From positions 496,001-560,000 of the forward strand of contig NZ_JAYEER010000001.1 of assembly GCF_034653355.1 (NCBI RefSeq): a DNA stretch of 64,000 bases, read 5' to 3'. Positions 9,198 through 17,905 of the stretch are shown in pieces. Under the pieces are notes generated by a model that saw nothing but the letters and a program-made list of their open reading frames with translations, ran no database searches and was not told where the DNA came from. The position numbers and the translations under genes are program-made. Each line of letters begins with the position of its first letter. Position 1 is the first letter of the stretch. Source of the stretch: Nitrospirillum sp034653355. GTDB taxonomy: Bacteria > Pseudomonadota > Alphaproteobacteria > Azospirillales > Azospirillaceae.

Positions 9198-9216
9198 TGG
9201 TCAAATTACTGTACCA
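9198..9216. promoter_or_regulatory. Putative operator for lldP
   Basis: TGGTCAAATTACTGTACCA, TGGT-N11-ACCA. Read on the minus strand it contains ATTTGACC, and TTGACC could act as the lldP -35 element, so binding would be expected to repress. Confidence 0.65.
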
Positions 9217-9413
9217 TGGACATAATGATGGATAACCCGCGCGCCGGGCGGGCGCAAACGGAAAAGATGGCCCTAATCCAAGGTCTTGGTTAACCCGGTT
9301 ACGTGTCGGCCGATCCGCCTAGGGGACAAGGCCGGCCAGGGCCGCCGGGATTAAGCCGCTGAATGATTTGGCCTTCCCTTGCACCGGAGGGGTGGCCACC
9401 GCCGGCCCCTGTT

Positions 9414-9432
9414 TGGTAAAATGATTTGACCA
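9414..9432. promoter_or_regulatory. Putative operator for lutABC
   Basis: TGGTAAAATGATTTGACCA is the most symmetric of the three sites, with flanking TT and AA extending the dyad. It overlaps a candidate -35 box. Confidence 0.7.
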
Positions 9433-9452
9433 AAACTGGCCGCTGGTAAAAT
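9426..9452 (+). promoter_or_regulatory. Candidate lutA promoter
   Basis: TTGACC (9426-9431) and TAAAAT (9447-9452) are separated by 15 bp, a short but usable spacing, about 70 bp before the lutA start. The -35 lies inside the operator palindrome. Confidence 0.4.
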
Positions 9453-9523
9453 ATGGCGCCGGCAATTTCCCCAGGGCGAAGGCAAGCCGCGTCCAGGGGT
9501 AGCATCCTGGGAGGAACGGGCTT

Positions 9524-10315
9524 TTGACCACCACGAACCTGGCCGCCACGAATACGGCCGCCGCCGCGACCCCGGCGGCCCGGCCGGACACGGTCTATTT
9601 CTTCGGCACCTGCCTGGTGGACATGCTGTACCCCGAGGCCGGGCTGGCCGGCATGGACCTGCTGCGCCACGCCGGCGTGACCGTGGTGTTTCCGGAGGGG
9701 CAGAGCTGCTGCGGCCAGCCGGCGCGCAACTCCGGCTATGTCGAGGAAGCGCGCGAGGTGGCGCGGGCACAGCTGGACGCCTTCCCCGGCGACATCCCCA
9801 TCGTGGTGCCCTCCGGCTCCTGCGCCGGCATGATGAAGACCCATTACGAACACCTGTTCGAGGGCGACCCCGACCAGCCACGCGCCATCGCCTTCGCCGC
9901 CCGCATCCATGAGCTGACGGCCTTCCTGGTCAACGTGCTGGGCGTCACACTGGCGGACAAGGGTGCGCCCGTCACCGTCACCTGGCACCCGTCCTGCCAT
10001 TCCCTGCGCGAGATGGGCGTGCGCGAGGAACCCAAGGCCCTGCTGCGCCAGCTGGCCAACGTCACCCTGGTGGAGAACAGCCGCGAGCGGGAGTGCTGCG
10101 GCTTCGGCGGCACCTTCGCCGTGCGTCAGACGGCCGTGTCCACCGCCATGGTGTCGGACAAGCTGGCCAGCGTGCGGGAGACCGGCGCCGGCACCCTGCT
10201 GTCGGGCGATTGCGGCTGCCTGATGAACATCGGCGGGCATGCCGAGAAGGTGGGCGACGGCACCCGCTGCCGCCACATCGCGGAATTCCTGATGGAGCGC
10301 TGTCATGGCGCCTGA
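9524..10315 (+). CDS. lutA: Lactate utilisation protein A, (Fe-S)-binding
   Basis: A 263-aa protein with two CCG domains. The cysteine motifs are GQSCCGQPARNSG (near residue 65) and RECCGFGGTFAVRQ (near residue 190), and the partner half-motifs are PSGSCAGMM and TWHPSCHSLREM. In the Lut/Lld system LutA, LutB and LutC together oxidise L-lactate to pyruvate at the cytoplasmic membrane. The first ~20 residues are an Ala/Thr-rich extension. The start is a TTG preceded by GGGAGGAACGGG; no ATG is nearby in frame. Its last codons overlap the lutB start by 11 bp, so the genes are probably translationally coupled. Confidence 0.92.
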   Translation: MTTTNLAATNTAAAATPAARPDTVYFFGTCLVDMLYPEAGLAGMDLLRHAGVTVVFPEGQSCCGQPARNSGYVEEAREVARAQLDAFPGDIPIVVPSGSCAGMMKTHYEHLFEGDPDQPRAIAFAARIHELTAFLVNVLGVTLADKGAPVTVTWHPSCHSLREMGVREEPKALLRQLANVTLVENSRERECCGFGGTFAVRQTAVSTAMVSDKLASVRETGAGTLLSGDCGCLMNIGGHAEKVGDGTRCRHIAEFLMERCHGA

Positions 10316-11540
10316 TGGAGAGAACCACGGCCCCCGTTTTGCCGAGCGCGCGCCCGACGCGCTGAACAACCCGCAGCTGCGCCGCAACTTCCGCCGGGCC
10401 ATGGACGGCCTGATGGCCAAGCGCGCCGCCCAGTTCCCCGACCCGGCCTATTGGGCGGAACTGCGGGAGCGGGGGGCAGCCGTGAAGGCCCGCGCCCTGG
10501 CCAAGCTGCCGGACCTGCTGGAACGGCTGGAATCCCGGCTGACCGCCAACGGCGTCCAGGTGCATTGGGCGGAGACGACGGAGGAGGCCAACGCCATCGT
10601 CCTGGGCATCCTGCAACAGGCCGGCGCCCGCACCGTCATCAAGGGCAAGTCCATGGTGTCGGAGGAGATGCACCTGAACGCCCACCTGGAGCGGCACGGT
10701 ATCGAGGCGGTGGAATCCGACCTGGGCGAATACATCATCCAGCTGGCGGGGGAGACGCCGTCCCACATCGTCATGCCCTGCATCCACAAGAACAAGGACG
10801 AGATTTCGGACCTGTTCGCGGAGAAGATCCCGGGCCTGGAACGCACCGGCGACGTGGATGAGCTGACCGCCGCCGCCCGCCGCGTCCTGCGCGAGCGCTT
10901 CGCCACCGCCGACGCCGGCATCTCCGGCGTCAATTTCGCGGTGGCGGAGACGGGCACCCTGGTGCTGATCGAGAATGAGGGCAACGGCCGCCTGTCCACC
11001 ACCCTGCCGCCGCTGCACATCGCGGTGACCGGCATCGAGAAGGTGGTGGAGACCCTGGACGACATCCCGCCCCTGCTGGCCCTGCTGCCCCGCTCCGCCA
11101 CCGGGCAGCCCATCACCACCTACGTCAACATGATCAGCAGCCCCCGGAAAGCCGGCGAGAAGGACGGGCCCACGGCCGTGCACCTGGTGCTGCTGGACGG
11201 TGGGCGCAGCCGCGTCTATCAGGATGTGGAGCTGGCGGACACGCTGCGCTGCATCCGCTGTGCCGCTTGCATGAACCACTGCCCGGTCTACACCCGCGTG
11301 GGCGGCCACACCTACAACGCCATCTACCCCGGCCCCATCGGCAAAATCCTGACACCGCAGCTGCAGGGCCTGGACGCCGCCGGCGACCAGCCCCACGCCT
11401 CCACCCTGTGCAACGCCTGTGCGGAGGTCTGCCCGGTCAAGATCCCCATCCCCGACCTGCTGGTGCGCCTGCGGCGGGAGGCGGTGCGGCCCACCGAGAC
11501 GCCGGCCACCCACCTTCCCCCCTCCATTCAACAGTGGTGA
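10305..11540 (+). CDS. lutB: Lactate utilisation protein B (ends early by frameshift)
   Basis: A 411-aa reading frame. Residues ~70-300 are the LUD domain (ARTVIKGKSMVSEEMHLN, GVNFAVAETGTLVLIENEGN), followed by two 4Fe-4S clusters CIRCAACMNHCPVY and CNACAEVCPVKIP. LutB proteins normally continue for about 70-80 residues past this point with a conserved tail. Here the frame stops at 11538, and that tail is found in another frame up to 11785 (separate entry). A C6 run at 11517-11522 is the likely point of a one-base loss. The complete protein would be about 493 aa. The gene sits between lutA and lutC in the usual order. Confidence 0.88.
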   Translation: MAPDGENHGPRFAERAPDALNNPQLRRNFRRAMDGLMAKRAAQFPDPAYWAELRERGAAVKARALAKLPDLLERLESRLTANGVQVHWAETTEEANAIVLGILQQAGARTVIKGKSMVSEEMHLNAHLERHGIEAVESDLGEYIIQLAGETPSHIVMPCIHKNKDEISDLFAEKIPGLERTGDVDELTAAARRVLRERFATADAGISGVNFAVAETGTLVLIENEGNGRLSTTLPPLHIAVTGIEKVVETLDDIPPLLALLPRSATGQPITTYVNMISSPRKAGEKDGPTAVHLVLLDGGRSRVYQDVELADTLRCIRCAACMNHCPVYTRVGGHTYNAIYPGPIGKILTPQLQGLDAAGDQPHASTLCNACAEVCPVKIPIPDLLVRLRREAVRPTETPATHLPPSIQQW

Positions 11541-11785
11541 AGGACGGCGGGGCGGAGCGCTCGTGGAAGGAAAGCCTGGTCTGGGCCGGCTGGCGCCTGG
11601 TCTACACCCGGCCGCTGCTGTACCGCATGGTCACCCGCGCCCTGGCCTGGGGCGGCAATTGGGTGCCGGCCGGCGCCCCGCTGATGCGCGATTGGACCAG
11701 GGCGCGGGCCAAGCCCCGCTTCAAGCCGCGCACCCTGCATGATCTGGCGCGCGAGCGCGGTTACCTGAACGAGGTGCCGAAATGA
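11523..11785 (+). pseudogene. lutB: Displaced C-terminal part of lutB
   Basis: The frame reading VKDGGAERSWKESLVWAGW, then TRPLLYRMVTRALAWGGNW, and ending RERGYLNEVPK is the usual C-terminal tail of LutB (the DUF3390-type region). It is offset by one base from the upstream part. Its TGA overlaps the lutC start as ATGA at 11782-11785, the coupling expected for an intact lutB. This argues that the frame is biologically used and that the break is an error or a very recent mutation. Confidence 0.8.
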
Positions 11786-12450
11786 GCGCCGCCTCAAACA
11801 CGGCAAGGGCCAATATCCTGGGCCGCCTGAAGGCCGCCCCCGGCCGGCCGGGTCCCGACCTCGCGCCCTGGACGCCGCCCACCTATACCGACAAGCTGGC
11901 CCGCTTCCGCCAGATGGCGGAGGCCAACCACGCCGAGATCCATGACGTGACGGCGGAGACCTGGCCCGAGCGGCTGGCCACCCTGCTGAACAACCGGGGC
12001 GTGGACCGCCTGATGGTCGCCCCCGGCACGCCGCGCGGCGACGCCCTGCTGCGGGCGGCGGCCCAGGGCGTGCCCCTGCCCACCCTGGTGCCCTATGACC
12101 AGTCGGTGGAGGTGTTGAAGGATGCGCTGGTGCACCGGGTGGATGCCGGCCTGACCGGCACGCGCGGCGCCATCGCCGAGACGGGCACCCTGATCCTGTG
12201 GCCAACGGCGGAGGAACCGCGCCTCTTGTCGCTGCTGCCGCCCCTGCACATCGCTGTGCTGGAGGAGGACACGCTGCACGACACGCTGGCGGCGGTGGTG
12301 CGGGACCAAGGCTGGGCGGCGGGCATGCCCACCAATGCCCTGTTGATTTCCGGCCCGTCCAAGACATCCGATATCGAGCAGACCTTGGCCTATGGCGTCC
12401 ATGGCCCCAAGGAACTGATCATCCTGCTGGTGCGAAAAGAAGGGGAGTGA
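11782..12450 (+). CDS. lutC: Lactate utilisation protein C (LUD domain)
   Basis: A 222-aa LUD-domain protein. Recognisable segments are GTRGAIAETGTLILW and RLLSLLPPLHIAVLEEDTL, and the C-terminus contains ALLISGPSKTSDIEQTL followed by YGVHGPKELIILLV, as in LutC/YkgG proteins. It lacks iron-sulfur cysteines, as expected. It is the third subunit of the L-lactate oxidising complex with LutA and LutB. Its ATG overlaps the stop of the displaced lutB tail by four bases. The next gene starts only 6 bp after its stop, so the operon continues into the FAD/Fe-S dehydrogenase. Confidence 0.92.
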   Translation: MSAASNTARANILGRLKAAPGRPGPDLAPWTPPTYTDKLARFRQMAEANHAEIHDVTAETWPERLATLLNNRGVDRLMVAPGTPRGDALLRAAAQGVPLPTLVPYDQSVEVLKDALVHRVDAGLTGTRGAIAETGTLILWPTAEEPRLLSLLPPLHIAVLEEDTLHDTLAAVVRDQGWAAGMPTNALLISGPSKTSDIEQTLAYGVHGPKELIILLVRKEGE

Positions 12451-12456
12451 CGGGTC

Positions 12457-12558
12457 ATGCCGGACAGCATCGTGGGTCCCGTTGCGGACCCTGCCGCCCT
12501 TCGTGATTACGACGCCCTGCGCGCCGAGCTGGCGGGCGTGGTGCCGGCGACCGGCTGA
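12457..12558 (+). pseudogene. Displaced N-terminus of the FAD/Fe-S dehydrogenase
   Basis: From the ATG at 12457 (after AGGGGAG) the frame reads MPDSIVGPVADPAALRDYDA and continues to ELAGVVPATG before a stop at 12556. One base over, the text continues as DRLITDPLRRLAYGTDASFY, the normal N-terminus of this enzyme family. Restoring one G (CCGGCGAC to CCGGGCGAC) joins them as VVPGDRLITDP. This marks the true gene start. Confidence 0.8.
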
Positions 12559-12614
12559 TCACCGACCCGCTGCGCCGCCTGGCCTATGGCACGGACGCCA
12601 GCTTCTACCGCCTG

Positions 12615-15308
12615 GTGCCGAAGCTGGTAGTGCGGGTGGACAGCGAGGCGGAGGTGAGCGCCGTGCTGGCCGCCTGCCGCCGCCACAACACGCCCGTCAC
12701 CTTCCGCGCCGCCGGCACGTCGCTGTCCGGCCAGGCCATCACCGACAGCCTGCTGATGGTGATGGGCGACGGCTGGCACCGCTCCGTCATCAATGACGAC
12801 GGCAGCGTCATCAAGGTGCAGCCCGGCATTATCGGGGCGGAGGTCAACCGCCGCCTGGCGCCCTACGGCCGCAAGATCGGGCCGGACCCTGCCTCCATCG
12901 AGAGCTGCAAGATCGGCGGCATCGCCGCCAACAACTCGTCGGGCATGTGCTGCGGCACCCACGAGAACACCTACAAGACCATGCTGTCGCTGCGCTTCAT
13001 GCTGGCGGACGGCACCCTGGTCGACACCGGCGACGCCGCCAGCGTGGCGTCCTTCCGCGTCAGCCACGCCGACCTTTTGGCCAGGCTGGACGAGATGGGC
13101 CGGCGGGTGCGGGAGGACGAGGCGCTGGCCAACCGCATCCGGCGCAAGTTCGCCATCAAGAACACCACCGGCTACAGCCTGAACGCCCTGGTGGACTATC
13201 AGGACCCGGTGGACATCCTGGCCCACCTGCTGATCGGGTCGGAGGGGACGCTGGGCTTCATCGCGGAGGTCACCTACCGCACCGTGCCGGAGCTGGCGGA
13301 CAAGGCCAGCGCCCTGCTGCTGTTCCCCGACATCGTCGAGGCCGGGCGCGCCGCCTGCCTGCTGAACGGCGGGCCGGTGGCGGCGGTGGAGCTGATGGAC
13401 CGCGCCAGCCTGCGCAGCGCCAAGGGCCAGCCCGGGTTGCCGCCCGAGATCGACAGCATGGGCGAGGATGTCGCCTCCCTGCTGGTGGAAACCCGCGCCG
13501 TCAGCCCGGAGGCCTTGCGTCAGAACATCGCCGCCATCGAGGGGCTGCTGGCCGGGGTCACCCTGCTGCGACCCCCGGCCTTCACCACCGACGCGGCCGA
13601 ATACACCAAGCTGTGGAAGATCCGGAAGGGCCTGATCCCCACCATCGGCGCCATGCGCCAAACCGGCACCAGCGTCATCATCGAGGACGTGGCCTTCCGC
13701 ATCGAGGATCTGGCCGACGCCTGCCACGACATGCGGGCGCTGTTCGACAAGCACGGCTACCCCGACGCCATCCTGATGGGCCACGCCTTGGCCGGCAACC
13801 TGCACTTCGTCTTCGCCCAGGACTTCAGCACCCAGGATGAGATCGACCGCCACGCCCGCTTCATGGACGAGATGGTCCACATCGTGGTGGAGAAGTACGA
13901 CGGATCGCTGAAGGCGGAGCATGGCACCGGCCGCAACATGGCGCCCTTCGTCGAGCTGGAATGGGGCAAGGCCGCGACATCCCTGATGTGGGAGATCAAG
14001 CGCCTGCTGGACCCGGCCAACCTGCTGAACCCCGGCGTGCTGCTGAACACCAACCCGCGCCTGCACCTGGAGAACCTGAAGCCCCTGCCGCCGGCCCACG
14101 CCATCGTCGACACCTGCATGGAGTGCGGCTTCTGCGAGAAGATGTGCCCCTCGCACGGCATGACGCTGAGCCCCCGCCAGCGCATCACCGGCCTGCGCGA
14201 GATCGCACGCCTGACGGCCCTGGGGGACCCGGCGACGGAGCTGCGGGACCTCTACGACCACCACGCCATCGACACCTGTGCCGCCTGTGGCCTGTGCGCC
14301 ACCGCCTGCCCCGTGGGCATCGAGACGGGGCAGCTGACCAAGGCCCTGCGCGGCAAGCGCCACGGGCCAAGGGCCCGCACCGTGGCCGGCCTGATGGCCC
14401 GCCACTACGGCACCGTGCTGGCCGCCACGCGCGGCGCCCTGAACCTGGCCGCCTTCGCCGCCCAGGCCGTGGGGCCGAAGAAGGTGGCCAGCCTGGCGGC
14501 CTATGCCCGCACACTGTCCGGCGACCGCCTGCCCCACGCCGGCCCCAACCTGCCGGAGGGGGCCAGCATGGCCTGGCTGAAGGACCTGCCGCCCCCCACC
14601 GCGACGGGCGAGCCGGTGGTGTACCTGGCCGCCTGCGCCGGGCGTACCTTCGGGCCGGCGGTGGAGGATGGGGAGAGCGATCCCCTGCCCGCCGTCACCC
14701 TGCGCGTGCTGGAGCGCGCGGGCTTCCGCGCCATCGTGCCGGAGGGCCTGCCCAACCTGTGCTGCGGCCTGGCCTTCGAGTCCGAAGGCATGAAGGAGGC
14801 TGCGGACGCCAAGGCGGCGGAGATGGAGGCGGCGCTGAAGGCCGCCAGCGACAATGGCCGCATCCCCATCGTCATGGACGCCAGCGCCTGCACCCAGCGC
14901 ATGAAGACCTACCTTTCCGGCCGCCTGCCGGTGAAAGACCTGGTGGAGTTCCTGGCGCAGGACGCCCTGCCCCGCCTGACGCCGACCCCGCAGGCGGAAC
15001 CGGTGCTGCTGCACCTGAACTGTGCGGCCCGCAAGATGGGCATCGATCCGCAGGCCGCCACCGTGGCCAAGGCCTGCGCCGCCACGGTGGTGGTGCCGGA
15101 GCGCGTGGGCTGCTGCGGGTTCGCCGGTGACAAGGGGTTCGTGGAGCCTGAGCTGAACGACCACGCCCTGCGCTTCCTGGCCCCCCAGGTGCCGGCGGGC
15201 TGTGAGGCGGGATACTCCAGCAACCGGACGTGCGAAATCGGCCTGGCCGACCATGCCGGCGTGCCCTATCGCCATCTGGTCTATCTGGTCGACCGGGCCA
15301 CGCGCTGA
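12615..15308 (+). CDS. FAD-binding and (Fe-S) D-lactate/2-hydroxyacid dehydrogenase
   Basis: The uninterrupted frame from the first in-frame start gives 897 aa; with the displaced N-terminus at 12457 the protein is about 950 aa. An FAD-binding PCMH domain comes first (FRAAGTSLSGQAI, then SCKIGGIAANNSSGMCCG), then an FAD-oxidase C-terminal domain (LAGNLHFVFAQDF, EHGTGRNMAPFVELEWG). Two 4Fe-4S sites follow (CMECGFCEKMCPS, CAACGLCATACPVG) and finally two CCG domains (NLCCGLAFESEG, VGCCGFAGDKGF). This is the three-part D-lactate/2-hydroxyglutarate/glycolate dehydrogenase family that passes electrons to the respiratory chain. With lutABC it would let the cell use both lactate isomers. The substrate is inferred from context. 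Confidence 0.88.
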   Translation: MPKLVVRVDSEAEVSAVLAACRRHNTPVTFRAAGTSLSGQAITDSLLMVMGDGWHRSVINDDGSVIKVQPGIIGAEVNRRLAPYGRKIGPDPASIESCKIGGIAANNSSGMCCGTHENTYKTMLSLRFMLADGTLVDTGDAASVASFRVSHADLLARLDEMGRRVREDEALANRIRRKFAIKNTTGYSLNALVDYQDPVDILAHLLIGSEGTLGFIAEVTYRTVPELADKASALLLFPDIVEAGRAACLLNGGPVAAVELMDRASLRSAKGQPGLPPEIDSMGEDVASLLVETRAVSPEALRQNIAAIEGLLAGVTLLRPPAFTTDAAEYTKLWKIRKGLIPTIGAMRQTGTSVIIEDVAFRIEDLADACHDMRALFDKHGYPDAILMGHALAGNLHFVFAQDFSTQDEIDRHARFMDEMVHIVVEKYDGSLKAEHGTGRNMAPFVELEWGKAATSLMWEIKRLLDPANLLNPGVLLNTNPRLHLENLKPLPPAHAIVDTCMECGFCEKMCPSHGMTLSPRQRITGLREIARLTALGDPATELRDLYDHHAIDTCAACGLCATACPVGIETGQLTKALRGKRHGPRARTVAGLMARHYGTVLAATRGALNLAAFAAQAVGPKKVASLAAYARTLSGDRLPHAGPNLPEGASMAWLKDLPPPTATGEPVVYLAACAGRTFGPAVEDGESDPLPAVTLRVLERAGFRAIVPEGLPNLCCGLAFESEGMKEAADAKAAEMEAALKAASDNGRIPIVMDASACTQRMKTYLSGRLPVKDLVEFLAQDALPRLTPTPQAEPVLLHLNCAARKMGIDPQAATVAKACAATVVVPERVGCCGFAGDKGFVEPELNDHALRFLAPQVPAGCEAGYSSNRTCEIGLADHAGVPYRHLVYLVDRATR

Positions 15309-15479
15309 CGGATCGCCGATGGGCCCGCCAATGCTCCTATGCCGGCCCCGGCACTTCCGCACCGTTGACGGCGACCCCGGCGACCCCTACCCATATCGGG
15401 CGTCGAAAAACAGTGCGTCATAAACCCGCGATGGCCGGCCAAGGCCACGCATGAGCGAGAGAAATCAGGGGAGAGGACC

Positions 15480-17675
15480 ATGACGGCACGGGTTACGGCC
15501 GGGCATCTTCAGGTGGCGCAGGAACTGTTCGACTTTGTCGAGAACGAGGTCCTGCCCGGCACCGGATTGTCGGTGGAGGCCTTCTGGCAGGGCGTGGATG
15601 TGTTGGCGCACGAGCTGACGCCGCTGAACCGCGACCTTCTGGCCAAGCGCGACGCCCTGCAGCAGCAGATCGACGACTGGCACCGCGGCCAGAAGGGACG
15701 GCCCTTCGACGGCGCCGCCTACCGCGCCTTCCTGTCGGCCATCGGCTACATCCAGCCCGAGGGGCCGGACTTCAGCGTCAGCACCGCCAATGTGGATGCG
15801 GAGATCGCCACCATCGCCGGCCCGCAGCTGGTGGTGCCGGTGATGAACGCCCGCTATGCCCTGAACGCCGCCAACGCCCGCTGGGGCAGCCTGTACGACG
15901 CCCTGTACGGCACCGACGCCCTGCCGGAGGATGACGGGGCGGAGCGGGGCCGGGGCTATAACCCCATCCGGGGCGCCAAGGTCATCGCCTTCGGTCGCAC
16001 CTTCCTGGACCAGTCCTTCCCCCTGGCTGAGGGCTCGCACCGCGACGCCACCGGCTATGCCATCGTGGACGGCGCCTTGGCGGTGACGCTGGAGGGCGGG
16101 GCCACGACGGGCTTGGCCGACCCCAGCCGCCTGGGCGGCTGGCAGGGCGACGCCGCCGCCCCCACCGTGATCCTGCTGTGCCGCCACGGCCTGCATGCCG
16201 AGATCCACATCGACGCCGGTCACCGCATCGGGCGTGAGGACAAGGCCCATGTGGCCGACATCGTGCTGGAATCCGCCATCACCGCCATCATGGATTGCGA
16301 GGATTCGGTGGCAGCGGTGGATGCCGCCGACAAGGTGCTGGCCTACCGCAACTGGCTGGGCCTGATGAACGGCACCCTGACCGCCCAGTTCGAGAAGGGC
16401 GGCCAGACGGTGGACCGCCACCTGAACCCGGACCGCGTCTACACCGCCCCGGGGGGCAAGACCCTGACCCTACCGGGCCGCAGCCTGATGCTGGTGCGCA
16501 ACGTCGGCCACCTGATGACCTCGGACGCCGTGCTGCTGGCCGACGGCAGCAACATCCCCGAGGGCATCCTGGATGCCATCATGACCAGCACCATCGCCCT
16601 GCACGACCTGCGGCGCGAGGGCGTGGGCGACACCCCGGCCGTGCGTAACAGCCGCGCCGGCAGCGTCTATATCGTGAAGCCCAAGATGCACGGGCCGGAG
16701 GAGGTGGCGTTCGCCAACCGCCTGTTCGGCGCGGTGGAACAGCTGCTGGGCCTGCCCGCCAACACCCTGAAGATGGGCATCATGGATGAGGAGCGGCGCA
16801 CCACCGTCAACCTCAAGGAATGCATCCGCGCCGCCCAGCACCGCGTGGTGTTCATCAACACCGGCTTCCTGGACCGCACCGGCGACGAGATCCACACCTC
16901 GATGGAAGCCGGCCCCATGGTGCGCAAGAACGACATCAAGGGAACCGCCTGGATCAAGGCGTATGAGGACTGGAACGTCGACACCGGCTTGGCCTGCGGC
17001 CTGAAGGGCCGGGCGCAGATCGGCAAGGGCATGTGGGCCATGCCCGACCGGATGGCGGACATGCTGGCCACCAAGATCGCCCACCCCCAGGCCGGCGCCA
17101 ACACCGCCTGGGTGCCCTCCCCCACCGCCGCCACCCTGCACGCCCTGCACTACCACACCGTGGACGTGGCCGCCCGCCAGGCCGTGCTGGCCGGCCACCG
17201 CCGCGCCAAGCTGGAGGACATCCTCACCCCCCCGCTTGCCCAGGGCACGAATTGGTCGGAGGAGGAAATCCAGCAGGAACTGGACAACAACGCCCAGGGC
17301 ATCCTGGGCTATGTCGTCCGCTGGGTGGACCAGGGCGTGGGCTGTTCCAAGGTGCCGGACATCAACAACATCGGCCTGATGGAAGACCGCGCCACCCTGC
17401 GCATCAGCAGCCAGCACATCGCCAACTGGCTGCACCACGGCATCTGCACCAAGGAACAGGTGCGGGCGACCCTGGAGCGCATGGCCGCCGTGGTCGACAA
17501 GCAGAACGCCGGCGACCCCGCCTACACCCCCATGGCTCCCAACGTCAGCCACAGCATCGCCTTCCAGGCCGCCTGCGACCTGGTGTTCGACGGGGTGCGC
17601 CAGCCCAACGGCTACACCGAACCGGTGCTGCACCGCCGCCGGGCGGAGGCGAAGGCGCGGCAGGCGGGGGCGTAG
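15480..17675 (+). CDS. glcB: Malate synthase G
   Basis: A 731-aa protein, the usual length for isoform G. Diagnostic segments include RGYNPIRGAKVIAFGRTFLD, SVYIVKPKMHGPEEVAF, GIMDEERRTTVNLKECI and VFINTGFLDRTGDEIHTSM. The C-terminal catalytic region has GVGCSKVPDINNIGLMEDR and the acid/base region near it. The enzyme condenses glyoxylate with acetyl-CoA to give malate in the cytosol. The start follows GGGGAGAGGACC. It lies 171 bp after the hydroxyacid dehydrogenase; if that enzyme acts on glycolate, its glyoxylate product would feed this reaction, which is inference. Confidence 0.95.
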   Translation: MTARVTAGHLQVAQELFDFVENEVLPGTGLSVEAFWQGVDVLAHELTPLNRDLLAKRDALQQQIDDWHRGQKGRPFDGAAYRAFLSAIGYIQPEGPDFSVSTANVDAEIATIAGPQLVVPVMNARYALNAANARWGSLYDALYGTDALPEDDGAERGRGYNPIRGAKVIAFGRTFLDQSFPLAEGSHRDATGYAIVDGALAVTLEGGATTGLADPSRLGGWQGDAAAPTVILLCRHGLHAEIHIDAGHRIGREDKAHVADIVLESAITAIMDCEDSVAAVDAADKVLAYRNWLGLMNGTLTAQFEKGGQTVDRHLNPDRVYTAPGGKTLTLPGRSLMLVRNVGHLMTSDAVLLADGSNIPEGILDAIMTSTIALHDLRREGVGDTPAVRNSRAGSVYIVKPKMHGPEEVAFANRLFGAVEQLLGLPANTLKMGIMDEERRTTVNLKECIRAAQHRVVFINTGFLDRTGDEIHTSMEAGPMVRKNDIKGTAWIKAYEDWNVDTGLACGLKGRAQIGKGMWAMPDRMADMLATKIAHPQAGANTAWVPSPTAATLHALHYHTVDVAARQAVLAGHRRAKLEDILTPPLAQGTNWSEEEIQQELDNNAQGILGYVVRWVDQGVGCSKVPDINNIGLMEDRATLRISSQHIANWLHHGICTKEQVRATLERMAAVVDKQNAGDPAYTPMAPNVSHSIAFQAACDLVFDGVRQPNGYTEPVLHRRRAEAKARQAGA

Positions 17676-17905
17676 GCGCGAGGGTTGGGTTTGGAGTGAG
17701 GGTTGAGAAGGGGCGGGACCGTGGGGTTCCGTCCCTTCGGAATCTATGGCCAGGGCTTTAAAAGCGCAGGTGGTTTATGTCTCTTATGCGCCCTAAAGTC
17801 AGTCGTAATGCGCTTGGGATCGGTAACCCCAAACCCGCCGCACGAAGCGCATGCTTCTGTTCCACTTCATCGCGGCGCCCGTCTGAGCGGCAAGACGCTC
17901 GTAAG

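Larger units (their letters stand above)
9027..9523. promoter_or_regulatory. Divergent lldP/lutA control region
   Basis: A 497-bp gap between divergent lactate genes. It holds two 19-bp palindromes (9198-9216, 9414-9432) and a possible lutA promoter. The stretch around 9200-9240 and 9411-9455 is clearly AT-richer than the genes. No coding sequence is supported here. Confidence 0.75.

Noticed and set aside
12507..15362. 951-codon minus-strand open frame opposite the FAD/Fe-S dehydrogenase
   Set aside because: It mirrors a well-supported enzyme gene, and its composition (many His, Gly, Gln, Arg) is that of an antisense shadow.
17676..17905. Integrase attachment site or tRNA beside the low-GC island
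   Set aside because: No tRNA cloverleaf, integrase gene or flanking direct repeat could be found; low GC alone is not enough.
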